A program made the position numbers and the translations under genes. Below the pieces are notes generated by a model. It had not been told where the DNA came from and made no database searches. It saw only the letters and a program-made list of their open reading frames with translations. This document shows positions 54,327 through 63,258 of a stretch of DNA of 64,000 bases, piece after piece. Positions within the stretch are counted from its first letter, which is position 1, and each line of letters starts with the position of its first letter. Origin of the DNA: Mucilaginibacter sp. KACC 22773 (GTDB lineage: Bacteria; Bacteroidota; Bacteroidia; Sphingobacteriales; Sphingobacteriaceae); the NCBI RefSeq assembly GCF_028736215.1, contig NZ_CP117883.1, positions 3,596,001 through 3,660,000 on the forward strand, read 5' to 3'.

Positions 54327-55229
54327 ATGAATAACAGCTTTAAAAGGCGGCAAGGTTTTGAGGGTGAAAAATTCATCAGCATTCCTCAAAAAGTACTGCG
54401 CGATGCCAAACAGCGACATCCCGAACTTTTCCATATCTATATTACACATATAGGCTATTTCCCGAAGGCGGCATTTCATTATCGCGAACGCCGCAAAGGC
54501 TGTGAAGACAACATACTCATTTACTGCTTACAGGGAAAAGGTCATTATATTGTAGATAACAAGCGCTTTGAAGTACGCAGCAACCAGTTTATACTGATAC
54601 CGGCTACTGATAAATACATGAGGTATTGGGCCGATAATGCCGACCCGTGGACCATTTACTGGGTACATTTCACGGGCGATAATATAGAAAGCTTCAACAA
54701 ATCGCTCAACTTAAGTATCGGCCGCGGCCCGGTAAACATCCCTTTTAACGAAAATGCGATTACTATATGGCAAAACATTTACCAAACCCTGGAGATGGGC
54801 TACAGCCTTGAAAACATTAACAGCGCGTGCTTTTGCCTGTACCATATTATAGCTACTTTTTTGATGCCGGAGCGGCACATCCGCCATAATACCGATGATG
54901 AAGGTGATATCATCACCAAAACTGTCCACTTCATGCGCAGTAACCTAAACAAAAAACTAAGCGTGGAAGACATATCCGGCAAGCATAGTTTATCGGTATC
55001 ACATTTTTCCAACCTGTTTCGTAAAGCCACCGGTATGCCCCCTATTGATTATTTTATTCACTTAAAAATGCAAAAGGCCTGTCAGCTATTATATGCCAAT
55101 AGCGATAAAATAAAGGCTGTAGCAGCCGGGCTTGGCTATGAAGACCCTTATTACTTTTCGCGCATTTTTAAAAAATATATTGGCTCATCGCCCGAGCAAT
55201 ACCGCGTTACAGCGAAGAATACGGGATGA
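54327..55229 (+). CDS. AraC family transcriptional regulator
   Basis: A 300-residue regulator from ATG 54327 (a TTG precedes it by one codon). The N-terminal cupin-like sugar-sensing domain (about 60-130) includes DNILIYCLQGKGHYIVDNKR, FILIPATDKYMRYWADNADP and TIYWVHFTGDN, as in AraC/RhaR-type proteins. The C-terminal DNA-binding part has VEDISGKHSLSVSHFSNLFR and IKAVAAGLGYEDPYYFSRIF, then FKKYIGSSPEQYR. It is divergent from the SDR/fuconate dehydratase genes and probably activates them with fucose or a breakdown product. Confidence 0.9.
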   Translation: MNNSFKRRQGFEGEKFISIPQKVLRDAKQRHPELFHIYITHIGYFPKAAFHYRERRKGCEDNILIYCLQGKGHYIVDNKRFEVRSNQFILIPATDKYMRYWADNADPWTIYWVHFTGDNIESFNKSLNLSIGRGPVNIPFNENAITIWQNIYQTLEMGYSLENINSACFCLYHIIATFLMPERHIRHNTDDEGDIITKTVHFMRSNLNKKLSVEDISGKHSLSVSHFSNLFRKATGMPPIDYFIHLKMQKACQLLYANSDKIKAVAAGLGYEDPYYFSRIFKKYIGSSPEQYRVTAKNTG

Positions 55230-55320
55230 TACAGACACCCCATTTGTGTTATGATCCTGCAATAATGAACTTCATAGCTTAGTTATAAGCGCAACCTGCT
55301 TCAGTTAACTCATTTTTAAC

Positions 55321-55348
55321 AACAAAGGCGCATTAATGCGCCTTTGTT
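55321..55348. terminator. Perfect palindrome, bidirectional terminator
   Basis: A 28-base perfect palindrome with arms AACAAAGGCGCATT and its exact complement. It lies between the converging AraC gene and the lipoprotein gene ending at 55374. The T- and A-rich ends suit termination from both sides. Confidence 0.8.
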
Positions 55349-55373
55349 AAAACTATAAGAATTAGACAATAGC

Positions 55374-56135
55374 TTAATCGCTATGATGTCTTTTGTGCTT
55401 CTTCTTTTTGCTTGATTTAGAAGAACTTTTCTTCTCAGATTTCTTGGTTGCTGGCTTATCATCCTGCTTCTTTGGCGCGGCATTCGCCGTAGTCCCTTTT
55501 GGAGCAACATCAACCGAATCTTTGCTTAGTTGCTTTACGGTAAATTCGTTGCGGCTTAATCCATACTCAAGCTGCCGCTTCGCACCGGTTGACGTTGCAT
55601 CTTTACCACTGCCTTTATAAATCAGAAATTCACGAATGAGTTTGCCATCCCGAATGTAAAAATTATCATCGCCCCGGTAGCCTTTGCGCTGTGAGCTGTT
55701 TAGTTTAGGAAAATCGAGTTTATTGGCTTTACTTTCGTTATTAAACTCATAGGCGTAAATACCCGTACGGTTAATGGTATCTTTTGATTTAACAGCTATC
55801 AATATTTCAGGGTTGCCATCAACGTCCATATCCGAGTTATAAACGTCGGTGATCTGGCCATCAAGGTCGCCGGTTGTGGTGGTATATTTAATGGCCGACG
55901 AATCTGAATGCAAGATCATAAACGCACCTGCCTCCTGCGATCCCCTGCCCCAGCTAAACACATCATAAGTTTGCCCCGGCGAAACCTCAATCATTTTATG
56001 GTACCTGAATGGCTTCATCAGTTCTGGCGCTTTAGGCGTTGCTGGTGGGCCGGCTGTTTTAGGTTGATTACCGCCACAGCCGGCTATAGTTACCGCGGCC
56101 ATTAAAAAAGCTATATAATAAAATCTCCTGACCAT
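55374..56135 (-). CDS. Lipoprotein with PliI-like lysozyme-inhibitor pattern and basic tail
   Basis: A 253-residue lipoprotein (YYIAFLMAAVTIAGCGGNQP, lipobox Cys about 20). The middle has DGQITDVYNSDMDVDGNPEI and RKGYRGDDNFYIRDGKLIRE, then YKGSGKDATSTGAKRQLEYG; the order 'F-I-R-D-G-K-L-x-R-E-F..YK...TGxxRxLxY' resembles PliI-type inhibitors of I-type lysozyme. The last 40 residues are Lys/Ser-rich and unstructured. It could protect peptidoglycan or be an unknown surface protein. It lies 19 bases after the GH20 gene. Confidence 0.5.
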   Translation of the reverse strand: MVRRFYYIAFLMAAVTIAGCGGNQPKTAGPPATPKAPELMKPFRYHKMIEVSPGQTYDVFSWGRGSQEAGAFMILHSDSSAIKYTTTTGDLDGQITDVYNSDMDVDGNPEILIAVKSKDTINRTGIYAYEFNNESKANKLDFPKLNSSQRKGYRGDDNFYIRDGKLIREFLIYKGSGKDATSTGAKRQLEYGLSRNEFTVKQLSKDSVDVAPKGTTANAAPKKQDDKPATKKSEKKSSSKSSKKKKHKRHHSD

Positions 56136-56154
56136 TATAAGTTTTATCCTTCTG

Positions 56155-58455
56155 TTAATTTTTCAGCACATCGGCTGTCAACTCGGCCTTGGTTTTGCCT
56201 GGTGCCGATATAAAAACCTTCAACGTGTTGTTGCCACCGGCGTCTACATATTTAAGTGTAAACTTGTGGTAACCTTTCAATAAAGGGGCAGCGCCAAATT
56301 GCTCGTTGGTTGTATGCTTGCCATCATTATCAACCACAACCTGGTCATCTATCAACAAAACCGAACCATTGGCCGATAATGTTGAGAAGCCATAGTTGCC
56401 ATCAGCCTCAATATTAATAAATCCGTTGTAAATTACACCAAACTTACCCTTACTTTTCCTGAAATCTGTTGTACTAAAGTTTTTTACTGCTCCGCTATCA
56501 GTTGGCAAGCCTATTAATTGACTGGTGCTGCCAAAAGTGCCGGTAAATAATTGGTATTTAAGGCCACTTGCGTTGCCTGTATAGTTAACGGCTGCAAAAG
56601 GTGCTTTATTGTAAACCAATGTGCGGGTAATGTTGCTACGCTTGCCCGATGGGGTAATTACAATGGTTTGTAACTCGCGGTACTGGTCGGCTGGTACATC
56701 GTAGTTCATGGGGATATGATACTCCAAATCGGTTTCGCGCGGTGTGTAGCCGTCAATAGTATAGTAAATTTTTGCGCCATCAACCGGCGATTTCAAGTTC
56801 ACGCTTACCTGCGAACCAATCATTACGGTATCTTTTGCCCCAATTGCAACCGGCACATGGTAATCCAGGTTGTTTTTATCCAGCCAGGCTAAGTGCGATG
56901 GCAAGCGGGTTTCGCTAAAATCTTTAAAGTTTTTGTTAGTCAGGGGGCTCCAGGCAATTTCAGACAGGGCCATTAAGCGCGGCAGCAGCATAAACTCCAC
57001 CTTAGCGTCGGTTGCTACATATTCGGTCCAAAGGTTGGCCTGTACCCCCATAATATATGTTTTTTGCTCGGGGGTTAATGCTTCGGGGGTTGGATCATAG
57101 CTGTAAATTTTCGACAGCGGCTCGTTACCGCCAATGCTCAGCGGCTCCTGGCTTGGTTTGCCCTGGCCATGATCTATATAAAGGCCGTGGCTGCCAGGTG
57201 TCATAATCACGTTATGTTTTTGCTGGGCGGCTGCTATACCACCTTCTTCGCCGCGCCAGCTCATTACAGCTGCATTAGGCGCAAGTCCACCCTCTAAAAT
57301 TTCGTCCCAGCCAATGATGTTGCGGCCTTTGGAATTTACAAATTTCTCAACCCGTTGTATAAAATAGCTTTGCAGCTCATTTTCATCCTTTAGTTTAAGT
57401 TTTTTAATCAGCTGCTGGCAAAATGCCGATTGTTTCCAGGCATCCTTAGGGGCTTCGTCGCCACCAATGTGGATGTATTTGCTGGGGAACAGCGCCATCA
57501 CCTCGGTTAAAACATCCTGAATAAAGGCAAATGTTTTATCGGATGGGCAGTAGATATCATTGAATACCCCCCAGGTTTCGGCAGGCTTGTAAGTTTTTGT
57601 TGGATCGCAGCTTAGTTCAGGATAAGCGGCCAATGCAGCCTGCGAGTGGCCTGGCATTTCAATTTCGGGTACGATGTTGATGTACCTGGCGGCGGCATAT
57701 TTTACCACATCGCGAATTTGATCCTGGGTGTAAAATCCTCCGTAAGGGGTGCCGTCAAATTGCTGCGGTGTTTTATCGCGGTAGCCACCAATAAGCGTTT
57801 GCGCACGCATACTGCTGATTTGTGTAAGCTTTGGATATTTTTTTATCTCGATGCGCCAGCCCTGGTCTTCAGTAAGGTGCCAGTGAAAGTTGTTTAGCTT
57901 GTAGGCTGCCAGCAGGTCGATATATTTTTTAACCATCTCTACGCCAAAAAAATGCCTGCCTACATCAAGCATAGCGCCACGGTAGCCAAAACGGGGATAA
58001 TCCTCAATATTCACACAAGGCAACTTAGCCGTGGCAGCCCTATCGGCCGGAAATAGCTGGATGAGCGTTTGAATGCCATAAAACAAACCGGCGCCTTTAC
58101 CGGCAACGGTAATTTGCTGCGGGGTAATGGTTAGGCGGTAACCTTCGGCCGGCAGGTTATCGGTACCGGCAGATGTTAACGTGATGACATTGGAGGCTGC
58201 CCCGGCGTTTTTCACAACGATGGCCGCATTGTACGCCTGGCTACCGGCCAGGTAATCTTTAAAAAATAGCACTGCTTTGTTTGAGGGCGAATCGGCCTGC
58301 ACTTTTGTTTCCTGGCTGAACAGGAAAGTGCCGGGGGCTTTTGTGAGCGACACCGGCGCCGGGATAATCCCCGCATACGGATCGGTATCCTGGGCTTTAA
58401 CAATAGTAAACACGGTTAACAATGCGCTTAGCATCACGACAGTTTTTTTGAGCAT
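56155..58455 (-). CDS. Beta-N-acetylhexosaminidase, GH20, with PA14-like C-terminal domain
   Basis: A 766-residue secreted enzyme. ATG 58455 gives the signal peptide MLKKTVVMLSALLTVFTIVK; the open frame to 58632 is upstream DNA. The order is a GH20b-type alpha-beta domain (about 25-150), then the GH20 barrel with YRGAMLDVGRHFFGVEMVKK, FHWHLTEDQGWRIEIKKYPK, IVPEIEMPGHSQAALAAYPE and the catalytic pair in YIHIGGDEAPKDAWK, a beta domain, and a PA14-like end (GVIYNGFINIEADGNYGFST). It removes terminal GlcNAc or GalNAc in the periplasm and may help degrade the same fucosylated glycans. Confidence 0.92.
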   Translation of the reverse strand: MLKKTVVMLSALLTVFTIVKAQDTDPYAGIIPAPVSLTKAPGTFLFSQETKVQADSPSNKAVLFFKDYLAGSQAYNAAIVVKNAGAASNVITLTSAGTDNLPAEGYRLTITPQQITVAGKGAGLFYGIQTLIQLFPADRAATAKLPCVNIEDYPRFGYRGAMLDVGRHFFGVEMVKKYIDLLAAYKLNNFHWHLTEDQGWRIEIKKYPKLTQISSMRAQTLIGGYRDKTPQQFDGTPYGGFYTQDQIRDVVKYAAARYINIVPEIEMPGHSQAALAAYPELSCDPTKTYKPAETWGVFNDIYCPSDKTFAFIQDVLTEVMALFPSKYIHIGGDEAPKDAWKQSAFCQQLIKKLKLKDENELQSYFIQRVEKFVNSKGRNIIGWDEILEGGLAPNAAVMSWRGEEGGIAAAQQKHNVIMTPGSHGLYIDHGQGKPSQEPLSIGGNEPLSKIYSYDPTPEALTPEQKTYIMGVQANLWTEYVATDAKVEFMLLPRLMALSEIAWSPLTNKNFKDFSETRLPSHLAWLDKNNLDYHVPVAIGAKDTVMIGSQVSVNLKSPVDGAKIYYTIDGYTPRETDLEYHIPMNYDVPADQYRELQTIVITPSGKRSNITRTLVYNKAPFAAVNYTGNASGLKYQLFTGTFGSTSQLIGLPTDSGAVKNFSTTDFRKSKGKFGVIYNGFINIEADGNYGFSTLSANGSVLLIDDQVVVDNDGKHTTNEQFGAAPLLKGYHKFTLKYVDAGGNNTLKVFISAPGKTKAELTADVLKN

Positions 58456-58594
58456 AGTAGTATGAGATTGGTACTGAGCCGTGAATATATAACTTTTTAA
58501 AAAATTATAAGAAGTTTTCCTTTGTAACAAAAGCATGAATGTTGCCTTTTCCCGATACCCGTGCCTTTCGAACCCTCGTTCTTCTTTTAACAAA

Positions 58595-58659
58595 AGGATT
58601 TCTAAAAATAGAAAAGGCCATCTGTTTACCAAATGACCTTTTCTATTTTTAGAAATCCT
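58595..58659. terminator. Large inverted repeat downstream of thioredoxin reductase
   Basis: Two perfect 23-base arms (58595-58617 and 58637-58659) around a 19-base loop; each arm holds a run of five A or T. It lies 28 bases after the trxB stop and about 140 before the GH20 start. It is likely a terminator for trxB. A second hairpin (58655-58677, ATCCTC with GAGGAT) overlaps its arm, so the two are mutually exclusive. Confidence 0.75.
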
Positions 58660-58687
58660 CTCCGTTCAGGGGAGGATTGGGTGGGGC

Positions 58688-59644
58688 CTATGCCGTTACC
58701 ACATGCTCTTTACCGGCAAGGTAACGCTCGGCATCAATGGCGGCCATACAGCCCGTACCTGCGGCTGTTACAGCCTGGCGGTAAATATGGTCCTGGGCAT
58801 CACCACAGCAAAATACGCCCTCTACGTTGGTTTCAGTTGATCCGGGGCGGGTTATGATATAACCTGTCTCGTCCATATGTAACCAGCCTTTAAAAATGTC
58901 GGTATTAGGATGATGGCCTATCGCCACAAAAAAACCGGTAACGTCAAGGTCGGTTTCGATATTGGTAACGTTGTTAATTACCTTAACCGCCGTTACACTT
59001 TGGCCATCGCCAAGAATTTCTTTGGTTTCGGTATTGTAAAGGATTTCGATATTGGGTGTATTTTTCACGCGGTGCACCATTGCTTTTGAAGCACGGAATT
59101 CATCGCGGCGAACGATCATGTATACCTTGCGGCATAATTTGGCAAGGTAAGTGGCTTCTTCGGCAGCAGTATCGCCGGCACCTACTATAGCTACATCCTG
59201 GCCTTTAAAAAAGAAACCATCGCATACAGCACAGGCCGAAACGCCAAAGCCGCTGTATTTTTGTTCAGATGGCAGGCCCAGCCATTTGGCCGATGCACCT
59301 GTTGAAACAATAACGGTATCGGCAAGAATGGTTTTTACTTCATCAACCACTACTTTATGCGGCAGGCTGGTAAAGTCAACCGAGCTTACATAGCCAAAAC
59401 GGATATCGGTACCCAGGCGTTCGGCCTGTTTCCTGAAATCTTCCATCATTTCGGGGCCCATGATGCCTTCCGGATAACCAGGAAAGTTCTCTACGTCGGT
59501 TGTTTGTGTAAGTTGCCCGCCAGCTAATAAACCAGTGTACATTACCGGTTTAAGATCGGCCCTTGAGGCGTATATGGCAGCAGTATATCCTGCCGGGCCC
59601 GATCCGATGATCAGGCATTTTACGTGTTCTAATTCTTCAGACAT
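58688..59644 (-). CDS. trxB: Thioredoxin-disulfide reductase
   Basis: A 318-residue flavoenzyme. FAD motif IIGSGPAGYTAAIYASRADL, the redox-active CAVCDG at about residue 138, NADPH motif AIVGAGDTAAEEATYLAKLC and the final FAD motif GVFCCGDAQDHIYRQAVTAA are all intact. Length is normal. It transfers electrons from NADPH to thioredoxin in the cytoplasm. It is followed by strong inverted repeats; an intergenic 100 bases separate it from the TonB-like gene upstream, so it is probably monocistronic. Confidence 0.96.
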   Translation of the reverse strand: MSEELEHVKCLIIGSGPAGYTAAIYASRADLKPVMYTGLLAGGQLTQTTDVENFPGYPEGIMGPEMMEDFRKQAERLGTDIRFGYVSSVDFTSLPHKVVVDEVKTILADTVIVSTGASAKWLGLPSEQKYSGFGVSACAVCDGFFFKGQDVAIVGAGDTAAEEATYLAKLCRKVYMIVRRDEFRASKAMVHRVKNTPNIEILYNTETKEILGDGQSVTAVKVINNVTNIETDLDVTGFFVAIGHHPNTDIFKGWLHMDETGYIITRPGSTETNVEGVFCCGDAQDHIYRQAVTAAGTGCMAAIDAERYLAGKEHVVTA

Positions 59645-59744
59645 TTGTTATAAATGAGGCACAAATTTATAAAAAAAGTCAATCCATTGGGTCAGTAACA
59701 GGTAAACTATTATCAAACCATTAATTTTAACTATTCAACAGATC

Positions 59745-60659
59745 CTAATAAATGGTCTCCGGCCGCATCACGTCGACGATGTTGAGCGTAAGCCGATAAC
59801 TCGAATCTACCTTTTCGCCTTTATATGTTGCCGGTTTCCATTTTGGCGAATTCATAAAAGCCTTAACCATCAATTCATCAAAATTGGTGTCGGCAACGTG
59901 CGTTACTTTAGCTTCTGTAACAACACCCTCCTTGCTAATTTTCAATTCAAGCACCAAAGTACCGCTATGGTCTGGAGTTCGAAAGCCCGTGGTGCGGTTT
60001 CGTAAGTATGTATGTAAATCAAATGGCATTACCGGCGGCCTGTAGTTATTTTCAAGATAATTGGTATGCTTTATGTTAATGCCTTTTTTATTGTAAGCAT
60101 CAGTAAAATTCACAAAGCCTTCGGCATCCAATCCGCACCATTCACCTTCTTTATGGTCGTTTACATAATATCCTTCTAAAGATACGTTGCCATCATTGCC
60201 ATAAAGTTGGCACAAACCATTTAACCTGCCTTTGTTATACGTGTGCAATTCTGTTTTGCGGCCAAAACTATAATCCGTCCAAACGCCGCTTTTCTCGCCG
60301 TCAACAAAATAGCCGGTAGTTTGAATGTGGTTTAATGTATCTGCTATCCCATTTGCACGGTAATTAATATCCGGGCTAAAATCGACTTTATGGTAATAAA
60401 TAAACTTACCGGTAGGTACAGACAGTGTTTCGTCTTTAAAGAATCCGGATGTAAGGATGATATCCCTCATGTTAAACTGCTTTACCGACCACACAGAATC
60501 GCCGGGAAGTTTTTCAACAACGGCATAAGACGCAGCCAATGCTTTGTTGTCGGTGTGATCGCCCGACTCTGTTATGTAAAACATGAAAGGCGACTGGGCG
60601 TAAAGCTTATGACCGATAGAAATTATTAATAATGCAACGAAGAGTAATTTTTTAATCAT
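59745..60659 (-). CDS. Secreted MORN-repeat protein with TonB-like C-terminus
   Basis: A 304-residue protein from ATG 60659 with signal peptide (LLFVALLIISIGHKLYAQ). The middle has three MORN-like repeats, as in YwqK-type proteins (TGYFVDGEKSGVWTDYSFGR, YNKGRLNGLCQLYGNDGN, EGYYVNDHKEGEWCGLD). The last 90 residues look like a TonB C-terminal domain (GTLVLELKISKEGVVTEAKV, FMNSPKWKPATYKGEKVDSS). It has no N-terminal anchor or proline-rich span, so it is probably not an energy transducer but a periplasmic or secreted protein. Its role is unknown. Confidence 0.78.
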   Translation of the reverse strand: MIKKLLFVALLIISIGHKLYAQSPFMFYITESGDHTDNKALAASYAVVEKLPGDSVWSVKQFNMRDIILTSGFFKDETLSVPTGKFIYYHKVDFSPDINYRANGIADTLNHIQTTGYFVDGEKSGVWTDYSFGRKTELHTYNKGRLNGLCQLYGNDGNVSLEGYYVNDHKEGEWCGLDAEGFVNFTDAYNKKGINIKHTNYLENNYRPPVMPFDLHTYLRNRTTGFRTPDHSGTLVLELKISKEGVVTEAKVTHVADTNFDELMVKAFMNSPKWKPATYKGEKVDSSYRLTLNIVDVMRPETIY

Positions 60660-60691
60660 ATAGTGATAACTTAAGGTTACCACAAATATAA

Positions 60692-61864
60692 TTATTTACC
60701 CGTATTAGCCTTCAAAACCCGCATCAAATTTCCACCTAAAATTTTATCGATATCCTTTTCGGTATAGTTTAGTTTCAGTAGTTCTTCGGTGATTTTTGGA
60801 TAATCGCTCACGCTATCAAGGCCCAGCGGATAGGATTCGGCCCCGTCAAAATCCGAGCCGATGCCTACATGGTCAACCCCTATTAGTTTTACTATGTAAT
60901 CAATATGATGGATGAGCAAACTCAGGGGCGGGCGAATTTTGTCCGATTCGGCTTTATACATCGAGTTCAGCCTGATGTTGGCCAGGTCGCCATCGTGGTA
61001 AATTTTGACGAGGGAGTCCAGCTCGGCTTTATGCTGATGTAAAAACATTGCCACCTTTGGTGAATAGGTACTATCTACAAAGCCGCTGTAAAAATTAAGG
61101 CAGATCACTCCCCCGTTTTTGGCCAGGGCTTTCAGCTGATCGTCTTTCATGTTGCGCCTGCTGGGGTCAATACTCCAGGCGCAGCTATGCGATGCGATAA
61201 CGGGTTTGGTAGCGGTAGCCAGCACATCGTAAAAAGTGCGTTCGCCTACGTGCGATACATCAACCATAACGCCCAACTGGTTCAGGTGCTTAACAATTTG
61301 CTTGCCATAATCGGTAAGGCCTAAAAATTTCAGGCTATCTTTTTTGGTCACCTCATCGCGGGCCGAAGTTGCCCATGAGGTACTGTTGTTCCAGGTAAGG
61401 GTTAAATAATTCATGCCCCGTTTGGCCAGGCTGTCAATATAATCCATGCGGTCTTCAATCATATGGCCACCTTCAACCCCTATCAGTGCGGCCAGTTTTT
61501 TCTGGTCTACCGTTTTTTTAAGTTCGGCGCTGTTGTGTACCAGCGTAATTTTATCGGGATAACGTTTAATAAGCGCGTACAAAGAATCAATTTCGCGATT
61601 GGCAAAAGCAAAGGCGGTACCTTTACCATAATTTTCGCCACACCAGATAGAGAAAATCTGCGCATCCAGTCCTCCCTCTTTGGCGCGTACCAAATCAAAA
61701 TTGCCCTCGGTTTGCTGTTTACCCAAATCAAACTTCGTGATCAATTCGTTAGATAATACATCGTTATGGGTATCTATTAAAATTGCCTTCTGGTGGATTT
61801 TAGCGACATCCTGCGCACACAGCTTTAAAGAAATAAACAATAAAGGAAACAACAGTTTTTTCAT
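60692..61864 (-). CDS. Membrane dipeptidase-like protein, M19 family
   Basis: A 390-residue zinc peptidase with signal peptide (MKKLLFPLLFISLKLCAQ). Metal-binding motifs are ILIDTHNDVLSNE (H-x-D), IGVEGGHMIEDR (bridging Glu), VMVDVSHVGERTFYDV and KPVIASHSCAWSID (His ligands), and VGIGSDFDGAE at the end. The family hydrolyses dipeptides, including D-containing ones. The enzyme is probably periplasmic. It is 32 bases upstream of the MORN/TonB gene on the same strand and may be cotranscribed. Confidence 0.9.
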   Translation of the reverse strand: MKKLLFPLLFISLKLCAQDVAKIHQKAILIDTHNDVLSNELITKFDLGKQQTEGNFDLVRAKEGGLDAQIFSIWCGENYGKGTAFAFANREIDSLYALIKRYPDKITLVHNSAELKKTVDQKKLAALIGVEGGHMIEDRMDYIDSLAKRGMNYLTLTWNNSTSWATSARDEVTKKDSLKFLGLTDYGKQIVKHLNQLGVMVDVSHVGERTFYDVLATATKPVIASHSCAWSIDPSRRNMKDDQLKALAKNGGVICLNFYSGFVDSTYSPKVAMFLHQHKAELDSLVKIYHDGDLANIRLNSMYKAESDKIRPPLSLLIHHIDYIVKLIGVDHVGIGSDFDGAESYPLGLDSVSDYPKITEELLKLNYTEKDIDKILGGNLMRVLKANTGK

Positions 61865-62109
61865 GCCTCAAGATAAAAATTTCAGGGATATTATATGCTT
61901 TTTTTATGTAAATGCGGGCATCATCATTATAAGCGTACTGGTTGCCCATGCCCTTTTCATCTTCCGCAAATTACCAATAATGAAATTATAACGATCCATT
62001 TAAAACATAAAAATCAGCATAATAATGAAAGATATATTTATTTTTTCCTGGTATGGGCAATGCCTTTTATTTTTAAGCCGTAACTTCGCGGTTTTTAAAT
62101 TAATAAATT

Positions 62110-62676
62110 ATGAAGTCACTTATCATCGTCGCCTCTGTTATATTGACCTCGCTTGCCGCAAGCGCGCAAACTGCGCCCGCCGCTGCCAGCGCTGCCAATA
62201 CTATCGTTTTTGTTAACTCAGATTCGCTTATTAATAATTACGACTATTATAAAGCTGTAAGATTTAATTTGCAGGACCTTTCGCAAAAAGCCCAGGCCGA
62301 AATTACAGCAAAAGGCACTGCGTTTCAAAAGGAAGTAGCCGCTTACCAGAAAAGCGCGTCGTCACTTAACCTGGCACAGCGTACCACTACAGAAAAACGC
62401 CTGGCAACAAAACAGCAGACATTGCAGGCCCTTTCTCAAAACACAGCCAAGCAATTACAGGATGAAGAAGCAGAGCAAAATTCAAAGCTGTATGACCATA
62501 TAGCGGCATACTTAAAAACTTATACTAAAACAAAAGGCTATAAAATTGTGCTTACCTACTCAAAAGCAAACCCATCCATGCTTTATGGTGACGAAAGCCT
62601 TGACGTGACCAAAGAAGTACTTGCCGGGCTAAACGAGGAATATAAAAAGGAAACAGCTCCTGCCCCGGTGAAGTAA
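62110..62676 (+). CDS. Skp/OmpH-like periplasmic chaperone
   Basis: A 188-residue protein with signal peptide (MKSLIIVASVILTSLAASAQ) and an Ala-rich spacer. The body is a long helical pair: TIVFVNSDSLINNYDYYKAV, the family strand, then coiled-coil residues 50-140 (Gln/Lys/Ala-rich) and the returning strand KIVLTYSKANPSMLYGDESL followed by VTKEVLAGLNEEYKK. OmpH/Skp proteins escort outer-membrane proteins across the periplasm. Two hairpins follow it. Confidence 0.88.
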   Translation: MKSLIIVASVILTSLAASAQTAPAAASAANTIVFVNSDSLINNYDYYKAVRFNLQDLSQKAQAEITAKGTAFQKEVAAYQKSASSLNLAQRTTTEKRLATKQQTLQALSQNTAKQLQDEEAEQNSKLYDHIAAYLKTYTKTKGYKIVLTYSKANPSMLYGDESLDVTKEVLAGLNEEYKKETAPAPVK

Positions 62677-62697
62677 GTCAGTAAATCTTCCGTATAT

Positions 62698-62726
62698 GGG
62701 TTGTGAAGACTATATTTTCACAACCC
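62698..62726 (+). terminator. Hairpin after the Skp-like gene
   Basis: GGGTTGTGAA (62698-62707) pairs with TTCACAACCC (62717-62726) around GACTATATT. It starts 21 bases after the stop. No T-run follows, so it may be an mRNA-stabilising stem. Confidence 0.5.
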
Positions 62727-62768
62727 TGCCTTGAACATTTTGAGCCTATAACTTTAATGAAAGCAGGG

Positions 62769-62792
62769 CCGGGGGAACCGGCGTTTTTTTTA
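62769..62792 (+). terminator. Intrinsic terminator of the Skp-like gene
   Basis: GCCGG-GGGAA-CCGGC at 62769-62783 is followed by G and eight T. It lies before the converging DUF3592 genes. Confidence 0.85.
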
Positions 62793-62829
62793 TGTTTAAA
62801 GGCAGGGATTTAGGTTGTTTTTTAGCGTC

Positions 62830-63243
62830 TTAAATAGAGAAGGCAGCAAGGATGACAATAATGCCAGCTGCAGCTATCAAATAACCAACGATATTCCCCC
62901 TAAAGTTATCTACTATGTAATTATCCTTTTCGGTTGGATCGTAAATAATTTTCACCTTCTCGCCTACTGAAAACGATGTCGGATTGGAGCCAATAGCCCT
63001 TCGATTGGTTATTGTTTCACCTTTTACGGTTTGATAAGTAAACACAGGGTGATACATCGGCTTACCATCTTCAAAGCTTTCATCAATCCGCACCACCGTC
63101 CCAGGTACACGAATACCATTTTTAAAAAGTTGCCGGCGCAAAATTATTCTTACAACACCAATCCCAACAATAAAGAATCCCAGCATACCAATAATCAGGC
63201 TGCCTTTCGTATTGTCATTGACTGCTTTTATTTCAGAAATCAT
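62830..63243 (-). CDS. DUF3592 membrane protein
   Basis: A 137-residue protein with an N-terminal membrane helix (SLIIGMLGFFIVGIGVVRII, about 14-33), a soluble beta-rich core with NGIRVPGTVVRIDESFEDGK and FSVGEKVKIIYDPTEKDN, and a C-terminal helix (GYLIAAAGIIVILAAFSI). 'G-x-V-V ... Y-x-P-V-F-x-Y ... G-x-x-V-x-I-x-Y-D-P' is the DUF3592 pattern. Function is unknown. It is a tandem paralogue of its neighbour 15 bases upstream. Confidence 0.82.
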   Translation of the reverse strand: MISEIKAVNDNTKGSLIIGMLGFFIVGIGVVRIILRRQLFKNGIRVPGTVVRIDESFEDGKPMYHPVFTYQTVKGETITNRRAIGSNPTSFSVGEKVKIIYDPTEKDNYIVDNFRGNIVGYLIAAAGIIVILAAFSI

Positions 63244-63258
63244 TTTTTTTCGTAATTA

